From Methanolinea sp. (GTDB lineage Archaea; Halobacteriota; Methanomicrobia; Methanomicrobiales; Methanospirillaceae): DNA of 64,000 bases. Where the stretch lies: assembly GCA_024518585.1 (NCBI GenBank), contig JANIHI010000006.1, forward strand, positions 30,740-94,739, in the 5' to 3' direction. Of the stretch, positions 1 through 8,202 are shown in pieces (the stretch's first letter is position 1; every line of letters begins with the position of its first letter). The notes under the pieces are model-generated. The model ran no database searches. It saw nothing but the letters and a program-made list of their open reading frames with translations, and was not told where the DNA came from. The translations under genes and the position numbers were made by a program.

Positions 1-127
1 CAACGAGGTAGAGCGTGAAGAGGAGTGATGTGACTGCAAAGACCGCGATGATGAAGAGCTTGAAGAAGTCCCGCCTCTCCTCGATCGTCTGGTGGGCGGA
101 TGCCAGGATGCGGGAGGAGGCAGGCAT
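1..127 (-). CDS. N-terminal fragment of a membrane protein, cut by window edge
   Basis: The reverse strand opens with ATG at 127 and stays open to the window edge, giving 42 residues: a polar, charged start (ASAHQTIEERRDFF) followed by a strongly hydrophobic segment (KLFIIAVFAVTSLLFTLYLV) that looks like the first transmembrane helix. Only the N-terminus is present, so the family cannot be named. It is divergent from the small membrane protein starting at 488. A short ORF call covering this stretch on the forward strand has no coding character and is its shadow. Confidence 0.6.
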   Translation of the reverse strand, partial: MPASSRILASAHQTIEERRDFFKLFIIAVFAVTSLLFTLYLV

Positions 128-487
128 GGTATATTCAGTATGTTCTGGGGTACCACTTAAACGGAACGGTGCCTCTGGGAATGACGGTGGGGAGGCCATT
201 TTGTCCCCCGGTCCACGACGGTGCCGGGAACACTGGAAAATGGTCCTTTCCAGGGTTGAGCCGTCCTACACAGGTGGAAGGAGAAGAACCAGTGAACCCG
301 GGGAACATCCCATTCATTATCAACTCCCTGAAAAAAGCAGGGGTGACCATGGCCGGAAAATCACGTGCGATCCCGCCTGGTATGAAGGAGAACGTCACCC
401 CCTCACAGACGCCAGCCGGGGAGGAGAGATTGCCTCTGCTTCTCCAAACCTATATGATCTTTCACAGTTTACATATCCTACCAGCCC
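128..487. other. Intergenic region with promoter for the 488 gene
   Basis: About 360 bases between divergent genes. A TATA-like box (CCTATATGAT, about 449-458) lies some 25 bases before the expected start of transcription for the gene at 488, which would leave only a very short leader. Open frames on both strands here lack recognisable protein features and I do not call them genes. No other structure seen. Confidence 0.45.
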
Positions 488-745
488 ATGGACCTGATGA
501 ACATCCGCCCCTGGATCTTCTTTTACCTCATCTGCTTTGTCGCCCTCCTCCTCGCGACGACTTTCATCGTCCAGGGGATAACCCCCCTCTTCTGGATGAG
601 CTCGACCTTAATCCTCATCGTTGTCGGCTTCAACTTCATCCTCATTTTCAACGAGGTACGGGAACACAAGAAGAGGAAAGCAATGATGAAGCAGTTCTCG
701 AACAAGACCGCACCAAAAGAGGCGGAAAAAGATGGAAAGAAATGA
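488..745 (+). CDS. Small two-helix membrane protein, unknown function
   Basis: 85 residues with two predicted transmembrane helices (about residues 8-28 and 33-53) and a lysine-rich, charged C-terminal tail (REHKKRKAMMKQF onward). No family is recognised. The start ATG follows a TATA-like box at about 450 by roughly 35 bases, typical of short-leader archaeal transcripts. Its last 14 bases overlap the start of the 732 gene, so the two are probably co-transcribed and translationally coupled, which suggests the soluble downstream protein acts with this membrane anchor. Confidence 0.7.
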   Translation: MDLMNIRPWIFFYLICFVALLLATTFIVQGITPLFWMSSTLILIVVGFNFILIFNEVREHKKRKAMMKQFSNKTAPKEAEKDGKK

Positions 746-1340
746 GGGTGAACTCCGGGAGGTCGCGGTTCACTCGAGCGTCCACGAGGTGCGTTTCTGG
801 AAGAATTACCGGATCCTGCAGAAGATGCGTGGCCACCTCGCGGACAGGGAGCGGCTGATCCGGGGGCTTGCTGCCGACCCGACACTCCCGGAGAAAACCC
901 GGGACGAGGTGGTTTTTCTCCTGAAACGGGAGCAGGAGAGCAACCTGGCGGCATTCCACGACTTCCTGGTCAACTTCGTGCAGATCGGCATGGCCAGCCT
1001 GCACCAGACACGAATCACCCTTGAATTTACTTTCCGGGAAGACGGGTCTGCGAGGATCGAGCGGGCCGTCCTCCACGTGGATGGGAGGGACGTCCCCCTG
1101 CCTGACGGGGAAGGACAGAGACTCCTGGCCCACCTTTCCCCGGCCCTCTCGGGAGAGGAACCGGACAGGGGACTCATCGCTTTCTACGAACGGATAGAGG
1201 AAGAGTACGACCGGGGCGGTGGTGACCTCCTCCAGACGTGCAGCCTCGACCTCTGCAGGGTGATCTTCCCGGGGACCCTCTTCCGGGCGAGGATCAGGCT
1301 GCCGGCCACCTATTTCTGCAATGAAACCGTACCCCCCTGA
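732..1340 (+). CDS. Hypothetical soluble protein, 202 aa
   Basis: 202 residues, no signal peptide or membrane helix, mixed charged helices in the first half (REVAVHSSVHEVRFWKNY, then REQESNLAAFHDFL) and a more beta-like second half. I do not recognise a family. The reading frame is well conserved in codon character (G/C in third positions) and overlaps the upstream membrane protein gene by 14 bases, so it is likely translated from the same mRNA. It ends just before a short gap leading to two small membrane proteins on the same strand. Confidence 0.65.
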   Translation: MERNEGELREVAVHSSVHEVRFWKNYRILQKMRGHLADRERLIRGLAADPTLPEKTRDEVVFLLKREQESNLAAFHDFLVNFVQIGMASLHQTRITLEFTFREDGSARIERAVLHVDGRDVPLPDGEGQRLLAHLSPALSGEEPDRGLIAFYERIEEEYDRGGGDLLQTCSLDLCRVIFPGTLFRARIRLPATYFCNETVPP

Positions 1341-1460
1341 CAGAAGGCACCGTGCCAGCAAAGAGATTCTGGTTTTTCATCGCTGCCGGTGAGATGGAAT
1401 GTCCGGCCAAGGGAGGTTAGGTTTATCATATCAACGCTCTGTATCAGAGTGTGAGAGAGG

Positions 1461-1637
1461 ATGGATGAACTGAGTATCTACCTTGTTATTGGTGTCCTGA
1501 TGTTTGGTATCGGTCTCGTCGCGGGGTTCCTCCTGATGAGTACGTACTATTCCAAGCGGTTTTTGGCGGTGGCCAGGGAATGCGAACGGGCCGACTCGAT
1601 TGCACCGCTCATCACGGAGATGGAGCGGGAGTCTTAA
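1461..1637 (+). CDS. Small single-helix membrane protein, 58 aa
   Basis: 58 residues: MDELSIYLVIGVLMFGIG then more hydrophobic residues form one transmembrane helix (about residues 5-30), followed by a cytoplasmic tail YSKRFLAVARECERADSIAP. The tail closely parallels that of the next gene (YVRRLTRLAKRCIDTGTIAP), so the two are tandem paralogues. The ATG is preceded by GAGAGAGG, a plausible ribosome site. Function unknown. The gene is short enough to be missed by automated calls, but the paralogy with its neighbour supports it. Confidence 0.65.
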   Translation: MDELSIYLVIGVLMFGIGLVAGFLLMSTYYSKRFLAVARECERADSIAPLITEMERES

Positions 1638-1655
1638 AAGGGTGAGGAAAATACG

Positions 1656-1844
1656 ATGGTCGATCCGACAGCCTACACGGTTATCAGCATCGTGACACTC
1701 TGCTTTGGGCTCCTGGTCGGGTTCCAGGTCGCCCACATCATGTATGTCCGCCGGCTGACACGCCTCGCAAAGAGGTGCATCGATACGGGGACAATCGCAC
1801 CCGTCCTCGTCGAGATAGAAATCGCAGAGGGCCCGGAAAAATAG
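1656..1844 (+). CDS. Small single-helix membrane protein, paralogue of the 1461 gene
   Basis: 62 residues with one N-terminal transmembrane helix (about residues 7-30) and a basic-then-acidic tail. Its tail aligns residue for residue with the preceding gene around the shared pattern R-R/F-L-x-x-A-(K/R)-x-C-x-x-x-x-x-IAP-(L/V). The stop codon is four bases from the 3' end of the convergent TPR gene. The pair looks like a tandem duplication of a mini-membrane protein, perhaps forming a heterodimer; function unknown. Confidence 0.65.
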   Translation: MVDPTAYTVISIVTLCFGLLVGFQVAHIMYVRRLTRLAKRCIDTGTIAPVLVEIEIAEGPEK

Positions 1845-1847
1845 ACC

Positions 1848-2249
1848 TTACCCTTTCTTGCCGGACTCTATCTGCCGCAGCATCATCCTTTTTAGTTTCT
1901 CGCGGCAGCTCTCGCCAAGTTCAGACCACCGGATGGATTCTATCTCGGCCCCTCTCCCTGGCTCTTCCCTGGTCGTGTCGACCGCCCTGGCAATATCGTG
2001 GTCGAGGGATTTTGCCTTTTCCCAGCACCTGAGGGCCTCTTCATCCCTCCCGAGGCCACCCTGGAGAGTAATGCCCTTGAATGCCCAGACATCGGCGTTT
2101 CCCGGCACGATCTCGAGGGCCTTGTCGTAGTACTCGACTGCCTCCTCGAACCGGCTCTCGAACGCGAGCATGTCAGCCTTGAGGACATAGCCGTCGGCCG
2201 TGTTCAATGACCGGTCGACCTTCTTCCAGAACCCGGACTTCTTCTCCAT
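1848..2249 (-). CDS. TPR-repeat protein
   Basis: 133 residues from the ATG at 2249; a TTG at 2279 would add ten residues but has no better ribosome site, whereas AAAGGTCA precedes the ATG. Two tetratricopeptide-type helical pairs are visible: ADMLAFESRFEEAVEYYDKA then LEIVPGNADVWAFKG, and LGRDEEALRCWEKAKSLD. The protein probably mediates protein-protein contacts; no partner can be named from context. It is convergent with the small membrane protein gene ending at 1844. Confidence 0.75.
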   Translation of the reverse strand: MEKKSGFWKKVDRSLNTADGYVLKADMLAFESRFEEAVEYYDKALEIVPGNADVWAFKGITLQGGLGRDEEALRCWEKAKSLDHDIARAVDTTREEPGRGAEIESIRWSELGESCREKLKRMMLRQIESGKKG

Positions 2250-2392
2250 CGGACGGAACTGACCTTTTTCCCTTATCAATCAATGCCCCCTCCTCCCTAT
2301 AAAACATGTGGAGGGTATTGCCACCGCACGACGGGAAAACATACCCGGTCATGATAAACACTTAAATAGAGGCAGACCCAACCCCCTTTCTG

Positions 2393-3091
2393 ATGGAAAT
2401 GAGGGGGTATTTTCCTTTTCTGGTCGCGTTCCTCGTCCTTATACTGGTGCTCTCAGGGTGCATCACTCCCCCGAAGGAAAAGGGGGCAGGTCCCGCGGGC
2501 CCCGGTGGCGAACCGGGGAAGTCAGGCACGGAATCTGCACCTACACCCACGCAGAAAATAATGGACACGCGGGTCATCACCCCGGCGACACCCTATCCCA
2601 CGCCCACTCCTTCAGTGACCATGCTCGCTTCCAGCACTTTACCGGTCTATACAGTCAAACCAACGTTTTACAAGGTCATTTACAGGAATAACCTCGATTT
2701 TTCCTACAGCGTCTCGGCTTACTCTGTGAAGGTTGAAAAGCCCCCCCTGATCATTGAGATGTGCCTTTCACCGAGGATGATAACCCGCAACGTCTGGTAC
2801 GAGAGCAGGTATACGAACAAGGAAGACGTGTACGTGACCCAGACGGCGATCAGCCCTGCCTCTTACTTCGAGATCAGGGTCCGTGACAAGGCATCCGGCG
2901 ATATCATCGAAAAGGAAGGATTTGGGAAGACCTACAGTGTTGAACCGTACAAGGTCCTCACCATTCGCACATCAGGGGATTACCTGGTCGAATTTGCCGG
3001 AAACGATATCTCTGCCACGGTCCAGATGAGGGTCCCCGGTGACCCGGAACCAGGTGTGACTCCTGCAGGAACCCTCTCCTGCCCGTCATGA
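2393..3091 (+). CDS. Secreted lipoprotein, unknown function
   Basis: 232 residues. The N-terminus is a type II signal peptide with lipobox LVLSGC, followed by a Pro/Gly/Thr-rich linker (residues about 27-80) and a beta-rich C-terminal domain of unknown family. A TATA-like box (CACTTAAATAG, about 2359-2369) sits about 25 bases upstream, so the transcript is probably near-leaderless; ATGs at 2393 and 2399 are both possible starts. The stop overlaps the 3' end of the convergent mobA-like gene by six bases. Confidence 0.75.
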   Translation: MEMRGYFPFLVAFLVLILVLSGCITPPKEKGAGPAGPGGEPGKSGTESAPTPTQKIMDTRVITPATPYPTPTPSVTMLASSTLPVYTVKPTFYKVIYRNNLDFSYSVSAYSVKVEKPPLIIEMCLSPRMITRNVWYESRYTNKEDVYVTQTAISPASYFEIRVRDKASGDIIEKEGFGKTYSVEPYKVLTIRTSGDYLVEFAGNDISATVQMRVPGDPEPGVTPAGTLSCPS

Positions 3092-3673
3092 CAGGGACGC
3101 GAGGTCGCGGGGGCTGTTGATATTGGTAAATGTCCGCAGATCCGGGTCCAGGTCGCGGAAGCTCTGTGCATCAACGTAACGGGCGGAAAGTTCTCCTGCG
3201 AGGCCCCGGAGGGAGGGAGGGTCAGACCTGACCAGGCAATCGAGGAGGGCGGACCTCCTGTAGACCGCGTGGAGGGGTTCCATCATCTCCCCGTCCCAGC
3301 GGGGTATGACGGCATCGTACTCCCCGATGAGGGAGAAGAGACGGGAAACGACAGCCGCGGAAACACAGGGCATGTCACAGGCACACACGAAGAGCAGGTC
3401 CCCGGATGCAGCGAGGGCACCGGCATGGAGACCCCCGATGGGTCCCCTCCCCCGCCTGATATCGGGAACGCACAGGATACCGTTCATGTGCGAGAAACGG
3501 CTACACTGCCCGGGGTCTTTTGCAACGAGGACGATCTCGTCAACGACACCCCGCAGAGTGCTGACCAGCCTCTCGATGAAGGTCTGGCCTCCCAGGGTGA
3601 AGAAATACTTCTCCTGGCCATTGGCTCGCCGTGCCTCGCCCCCGACGAGGATTATTGCAGACCGCCCGGTCAT
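3086..3673 (-). CDS. mobA: MobA-like molybdenum cofactor guanylyltransferase
   Basis: 195 residues from the ATG at 3673. The N-terminus SAIILVGGEARRANGQEKYF is the nucleotide-binding loop of the MobA family, and CACDMPCVSAAVV carries the metal-binding Asp. MobA attaches GMP to molybdopterin or tungstopterin for formate dehydrogenase and formylmethanofuran dehydrogenase. The loop is atypical: the canonical LAGGxSxRMGxDK is changed at several positions (Arg-Met-Gly to Arg-Ala-Asn, Asp-Lys to Glu-Lys), so catalytic competence or nucleotide choice may differ. A MoaA homologue lies at 39.4-40.2 kb. Confidence 0.8.
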   Translation of the reverse strand: MTGRSAIILVGGEARRANGQEKYFFTLGGQTFIERLVSTLRGVVDEIVLVAKDPGQCSRFSHMNGILCVPDIRRGRGPIGGLHAGALAASGDLLFVCACDMPCVSAAVVSRLFSLIGEYDAVIPRWDGEMMEPLHAVYRRSALLDCLVRSDPPSLRGLAGELSARYVDAQSFRDLDPDLRTFTNINSPRDLASLS

Positions 3674-4036
3674 CGAACAGAAAAAATGTTCACGAATAGG
3701 CCTCCCCAACCCGGGGAGAATGCAGGGGGCTCCTCACCTGAATTCGAAACGTCCACTTCACCACAGACCGGCATACCGGTACATTCGTTGGTGGGCATAA
3801 AATGGTTTTATTTTCTCCCCCGTCCGCGGGGAGGAACCGCGACTACCAGGTCACCTCCGGGATAGGGAGGATAAACCAAATTTGACCGGCCTTTCGCTAT
3901 GAGTGGAAAAAATCACGCCCAAGGGCCCGGAGGAGATCCAGGGATTCATTCAGGAACATGAGCAGGGAAAGTGAAAAGCAGGGAGTGGTTTTTTGAGAGC
4001 GGGAAGTCCAGATAAACTTTTCCGGAGATACGGGCT
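3674..4036. other. Intergenic region upstream of mobA
   Basis: About 360 bases. On the minus strand an A/T-rich TATA-like stretch (AAAATAAAACC, about 3803-3813) is the likely mobA promoter. A half-site-like AAATTTGACCGGCC at about 3878-3891 resembles the palindrome between rlmE and pcn. A 42-codon frame (3670-3798, minus) overlaps the mobA start by ATGA but begins before the predicted transcription start, so I do not call it. Confidence 0.35.
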
Positions 4037-4477
4037 TCATTTCTTTCGACCCCGTTTTTCCATGGCAAGGAGGTATTCCTTGATCTCGGGGCCGGGCGAG
4101 AACCCGCCGATCCCGTTGCGGGAGACCACGCGGTGGCAGGGAATAACGAGGGGGGTTGGGTTCCGCTTCATGGCGAGGCCCACGAGGCGTGGCGATACCT
4201 GCAGGATTTCCCCGAGTTCTCCGTAGGTCGCCGTCTCCCCGTAAGGGATCCCGCGTACAAGCCTGTAGACCTCCGAGAAGGGGTATTCCTCCCCGAGGGC
4301 AATGCTCCCAAGGACAGTGAGGTCTTCCGGCAACCCCGCGCAGTACCGCCTGATGGGGAGGGGGACCGCCCCCTCGAGGGGGAACGGCGAGAACCTGGTC
4401 CCATGGACCACGTTGCCCTCCCAGGTGACGTGGACGTGCCAGAAACCCAGCCGGCAGGACCCCTGCCTCATCTCCAT
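4037..4477 (-). CDS. ogt: Methylated-DNA--protein-cysteine methyltransferase
   Basis: 146 residues. The active-site motif PCHRV (VIPCHRVVSRNGIGGFSPG) transfers alkyl groups from O6-alkylguanine to the cysteine, a suicide DNA repair reaction; the preceding helix-turn-helix (GETATYGELGEILQVSPRLV) binds DNA and supplies the arginine finger region. The start at 4477 was chosen because GGAGGT lies nine bases upstream, inside the end of the helicase gene; the frame upstream of it is open but lacks support. It overlaps the helicase by ten bases, forming a two-gene DNA repair operon. Confidence 0.9.
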   Translation of the reverse strand: MEMRQGSCRLGFWHVHVTWEGNVVHGTRFSPFPLEGAVPLPIRRYCAGLPEDLTVLGSIALGEEYPFSEVYRLVRGIPYGETATYGELGEILQVSPRLVGLAMKRNPTPLVIPCHRVVSRNGIGGFSPGPEIKEYLLAMEKRGRKK

Positions 4478-6471
4478 GAACGGACGACCTCCTTGAAGTC
4501 CGGCAGCCTGCAGGGACGGAGTTCCTCCCTCATCCACGGTGCAAGACCCCTGTTCACCCTGCCGTCAAGGAACCTCCGGTCTCCCAGGACGAGGACACCC
4601 CTGTCCTCTGGTGTCCGGAGCACCCTCCCGAGTGCCTGGCTGGCACGGTTGATGGCCGGCAGGGTGTAGCAGAGGAACTCCCCCTCGTCACCGAACCGCC
4701 GGCGGTAATAATCAATGACCATCCTGCGGACCCGGTTGAAGGGTGCGAGGGGAAGGCCGATGACCATCGCGCCCTGGAGTAATTCACCCCGGTAATCCAG
4801 CCCCTCGCTCCACTTACCCCCGCAGACGGCAAGGAGGATCCCGGCCCTGCCTGATTCGGGCAGGGAGAGGAACCTCCTCAATGCCTCTTCTGCATTCCGG
4901 GGGTCCCGGGGTTCAATGAAGATCTCTTTTGCGTGCTTTCCGGTGGAGAGGCGGCCGGCAAATGCGTCAAGGAGCTGGTATGAGGGAAAATACACGGCAA
5001 GGTTCCCGGGCAGCCGGGAGAAGACCTCGATGTACTCCTGGATGAGCCGTGAATTCGACTCGTCCTGGCGCATCGAGAATGCCGTGGTGATGTCAGCGGC
5101 ACAGATGACAAGGCGGTTTTCCCGGGGGAAGGCGTTTGGGAGGGAGAGCGTCCTGACCGGCCGGTCTCCAAAGAAGAGCCGGGCATAGCTCTCGACGGGA
5201 GAGAGCGTGCCTGATATGAGGATGCAGGCATGGTGTGACGTCGCAATCTCTCCCAGGCGTATACCCGGGTCGATGCACCGGACCTCGAGGGAGACCTTCT
5301 CCTCGTCCTTCTGGAAGAGCGTCAGGAAGGAGGGGTCGCGGGAGGACTGGGAGAGGGTATAGAGGAACCGGGTCAGTTTCTCTGTTGCACTCTCGCGGAA
5401 ATCACCGTTCTTGATATTCCTCTCGCGGATCTTCTCGGCGACCTCCATGAATTCCTCGACGATACCATCCATTCCCGGGTAGAGGGAACCCTTTACCACC
5501 ATCCTGTCGAAGATGCGCGGGTCGAACCAGTCTTCTGCCTCAGGGGAATTGCGGATGCCGTCCATGAAATCCAGGATACGGGGGAGGATGTCCTGGAGGG
5601 CCCTGGTGCTCTCCTTCTTCTTCCCGATGGAAGCGAGTTCCTGCCCGGCCATGGCGAGGGCAGAAGAGTCAATCGTCACGCTCTGGGCAGCGGCAACGGC
5701 ATCACCGCAGTTATGCGCCTCGTCGACGAGGAGCACCGATGCGGAGGGGTCGATGTTCAGGTTCGCAAGGAGGTTCCTCTGGATCTCCTCGTCGAATACG
5801 TGCTGGTAGTTGAGGAGGATGACATCAGCCTTCTGGGCGGCCAGGACCATCATCTCGTAGGGACAGACCCCGGATGCGATATCCCCCATTTCGTGGGGCC
5901 AGCAGGTACTGCCAAGGACCCTCTCAGCAGCAGCCTGGAGCTCCGGGGAGGGGACCATCCGCAGGCCTGTTTCAGATCGGGAAAAGACCCTGCTCGCAAT
6001 GAAGTAAGGACAGAGAAGAGGCCGTGCGGCGTCCATCCGGCGGACCTGCTGTTTGATATAAGGGTCACGGGCAGGCACGAGTGAGCCGTTTTCTGCCCGC
6101 TGGCGCATGAGGGACGAGGAGAAGGACTTGACCCCCTCGCACCGCCGGTAGACGTCGCCCTCCCCGCCGAGCGGGCACATGCCCCTCTTCCCGATAAGGT
6201 ACGCGACCTTGAGCCCGGGCTTCTTTTTCCGAATGAGGGAGGCCTCCCTGATGAAGGTGTTCAACTGGCTCACGGTCCTGACAGCGACGAGGACCTTTTT
6301 CCCTCCCGCCCCTGCCAGCAGGGCAGCAAGCAGGCTTGACTTTCCACTCCCTGTCGGGGCATCGATGAGCCCGATGCCGCCATCCCTCGCGCACTCCAAC
6401 GCAAATTCCAGCATCTCCTTCTGGTGTGGACGGAACTCCGGGTAGGGGAAGAGGTCCCTGATTCCTGCCAT
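4468..6471 (-). CDS. XPD/Rad3-like Fe-S DNA helicase
   Basis: 667 residues from the ATG at 6471. Walker A is DAPTGSGKSS near residue 35, the Walker B box is LLVDEAHNCGD, and motif VI is QALGRVLRTPEDRG near the C-terminus. Cysteines at GKRGMCP, YRRCEG, PLLCPY and SGVCPYEM are spaced as in the [4Fe-4S] domain of superfamily 2 XPD/DinG helicases, which unwind 5' to 3'. A TTG at 6522 would extend it but has no ribosome site; an A/T-rich box (GATAATAAAAAAG) about 35 bases upstream of the ATG fits a short-leader transcript. Operon with ogt; divergent from purB. Confidence 0.88.
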   Translation of the reverse strand: MAGIRDLFPYPEFRPHQKEMLEFALECARDGGIGLIDAPTGSGKSSLLAALLAGAGGKKVLVAVRTVSQLNTFIREASLIRKKKPGLKVAYLIGKRGMCPLGGEGDVYRRCEGVKSFSSSLMRQRAENGSLVPARDPYIKQQVRRMDAARPLLCPYFIASRVFSRSETGLRMVPSPELQAAAERVLGSTCWPHEMGDIASGVCPYEMMVLAAQKADVILLNYQHVFDEEIQRNLLANLNIDPSASVLLVDEAHNCGDAVAAAQSVTIDSSALAMAGQELASIGKKKESTRALQDILPRILDFMDGIRNSPEAEDWFDPRIFDRMVVKGSLYPGMDGIVEEFMEVAEKIRERNIKNGDFRESATEKLTRFLYTLSQSSRDPSFLTLFQKDEEKVSLEVRCIDPGIRLGEIATSHHACILISGTLSPVESYARLFFGDRPVRTLSLPNAFPRENRLVICAADITTAFSMRQDESNSRLIQEYIEVFSRLPGNLAVYFPSYQLLDAFAGRLSTGKHAKEIFIEPRDPRNAEEALRRFLSLPESGRAGILLAVCGGKWSEGLDYRGELLQGAMVIGLPLAPFNRVRRMVIDYYRRRFGDEGEFLCYTLPAINRASQALGRVLRTPEDRGVLVLGDRRFLDGRVNRGLAPWMREELRPCRLPDFKEVVRSWR

Positions 6472-6531
6472 CGTGCAGGAGTGTTGGAGCCCTGACTCTT
6501 TTTTATTATCGGGAAGAACCAACTTTTACCC

Positions 6532-7914
6532 ATGGCTGTCCACCCCATCGAGTACCGGTACGGCACCGGCGAGATGCGCCGCATCTGGTCTGAAGAGTAC
6601 CGTTTCTCCTGTATCGTCCAGGCCGAGATTGCCCTTGCCCAGGCATCGGCCGATCACGGTCTCATCCCCCGGTCCGCGGCTGATGCCATTGCACGGGGAG
6701 CGCCAAAGGCCACCCTTGCCCGTGCGAGGGAGATCGAGGAAGAGATCGGGCACGACATGATGGCCATTGTCAGGGCAATCGCCGAACAGTGCGGGGAGGG
6801 GGGCGGCACCGTGCACTACGGGGCAACGTCCAACGACATCCTGGACACCGCGACAGGCCTCCAGGTCCGGGAAACCCTCTCGGTCCTCGAGGAGAGGCTC
6901 TGCCGCCTCCTCGGCGTCCTCCTCCGCCGGGCGGCAGAGACGCGAAACCTCGTGTGCGCCGCCCGGACCCATGGCCAGATTGGCGTGCCGACCACATACG
7001 GACTCCGTTTCGCCATATGGGCAAGTGAGGTAGCCCGCCACATCGAGAGGCTGCGGCAGGCAAGGCCACGGGTCGCGGTCGGCCAGCTCACCGGGGCGGT
7101 GGGGACGCAGGCGGCGCTGGGTGAAAAGGGGATGGAGATACAGGAGAGGATGATGGAGATACTCGGGCTGTCAGCAGTCGACGTCTCCAACCAGGTCATT
7201 GCCCGGGACAGGTACGCGGAATATTTCATGCTCCTTGCAAACGTGGCAACGACCCTCGATAAGATCGGGATCGAGATCCGCACCCTCCAGAGGACCGAGA
7301 TCGGGGAGGTCGAGGAGGCATTCGGGTCCCGCCAGGTGGGTTCCAGCACGATGCCCCACAAGAGGAACCCCATCAAGAGCGAGCAGGTCTGCGGCCTTGC
7401 CCGCATCGTCCGCTCCTCCGTCGAACCTGCCCTCGGCAACAACACCCTCTGGGACGAGCGTGATCTCACGAATTCCTCCTGCGAACGTGTCCTTTTTCCG
7501 GAGGCCAGTATCCTTACCGACCATATCCTGGTCCTGATGACAAAAGTCCTCGAGGGTCTGGTCCTCCGGCCCGACCAAATCGAGAAAAATCTCCACGTCC
7601 TCCACGGCATCAACATGGCAGAGTCAGTGATGGTCGCACTCGTGCAGAGGGGAATGGACCGGCAGGTGGCCCACGAGGTCCTCAGGAAAGCGAGCATGGA
7701 GGCCCTTGCCCGCAAAGTGCCGCTCGCGCAGCTGCTGGCAGGAATCAGGGAGGTGACGGCTCTCATTCCTCCCGGCGAGATTGAATCGCTCCTTGACCCG
7801 GCACGCTACATCGGCACCGCACCGCGGCAGGTGGACAGGGTCATCGCACGGCTTTCCCCCCTCTGCCAGACCCCGGGAGGGGAAGGGGGGAGTACCCGGT
7901 GGCAGAGGACCTGA
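6532..7914 (+). CDS. purB: Adenylosuccinate lyase
   Basis: 460 residues, the normal length. The fumarase/aspartase superfamily signature GSSTMPHKRNPIKSE is intact, as are the early GGTVHYGATSNDILDT histidine loop and the ARTHGQIGVPTTYG loop with the second catalytic histidine. The enzyme removes fumarate from SAICAR and from adenylosuccinate in purine synthesis. It is a lone gene, divergent from the helicase and convergent with the FKBP gene; a clear stem-loop lies about 100 bases after the stop. Confidence 0.95.
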   Translation: MAVHPIEYRYGTGEMRRIWSEEYRFSCIVQAEIALAQASADHGLIPRSAADAIARGAPKATLARAREIEEEIGHDMMAIVRAIAEQCGEGGGTVHYGATSNDILDTATGLQVRETLSVLEERLCRLLGVLLRRAAETRNLVCAARTHGQIGVPTTYGLRFAIWASEVARHIERLRQARPRVAVGQLTGAVGTQAALGEKGMEIQERMMEILGLSAVDVSNQVIARDRYAEYFMLLANVATTLDKIGIEIRTLQRTEIGEVEEAFGSRQVGSSTMPHKRNPIKSEQVCGLARIVRSSVEPALGNNTLWDERDLTNSSCERVLFPEASILTDHILVLMTKVLEGLVLRPDQIEKNLHVLHGINMAESVMVALVQRGMDRQVAHEVLRKASMEALARKVPLAQLLAGIREVTALIPPGEIESLLDPARYIGTAPRQVDRVIARLSPLCQTPGGEGGSTRWQRT

Positions 7915-8012
7915 AGATCCGTTCGATGCGTCCAGTTTTTTTCCAATGAAACAGGCTTTGGCCATTTTCACTATTTGTGCCCGGCCGCACGGCGGTCATG
8001 GGCAGATACCAC

Positions 8013-8034
8013 GAAAATCGCATCCGCGATTTTC
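8013..8034. terminator. Stem-loop between purB and the FKBP gene
   Basis: A perfect nine-base-pair stem (GAAAATCGC / GCGATTTTC) with a four-base loop, followed on the plus strand by ATTTTG and lying between convergent genes. It could end transcription from either side; archaeal termination depends mainly on U-tracts, so the role is inferred. Confidence 0.45.
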
Positions 8035-8075
8035 ATTTTGTATCCTTGTGTCCCGGAGAGAATCACGTGGTTTTT

Positions 8076-8162
8076 GGCTCTTCGCACCTTTGAGTGGGTA
8101 GATGGGAACCAAAAAGGGGGGACTGCCTCGTCCCATCCTCCCATGAGGGTAGACCCGCCGCC
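8076..8162 (-). repeat. Dispersed structured noncoding element, copy A
   Basis: On the minus strand this 87-base stretch shares, in order, GGCGG, CTACCCTCA, GGGACGAGGCAG, CCCCC, GTTCCCATCTACC and CTCAAAGGTGCGAAGAGCC with copies at 37138 and 50530. Conserved blocks separated by G/C-rich complementary segments (GGGA pairing with TTCCC) suggest an RNA fold rather than protein. It lies directly downstream of the FKBP gene on the same strand, so it may be the gene's 3' UTR or an independent small RNA. Confidence 0.6.
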
Positions 8163-8202
8163 CCCGACCACCCTGAAATGACGAAAGGGGAAAGGAAAGG
8201 TC

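Noticed and set aside
135..398. 87-codon minus-strand frame in the first intergenic region
   Set aside because: No ribosome site, no family resemblance, and low-complexity Pro/Gly content.
3670..3798. 42-codon ORF overlapping the mobA start by ATGA
   Set aside because: The overlap is attractive, but the predicted TATA box would start transcription inside it and its sequence is unremarkable.
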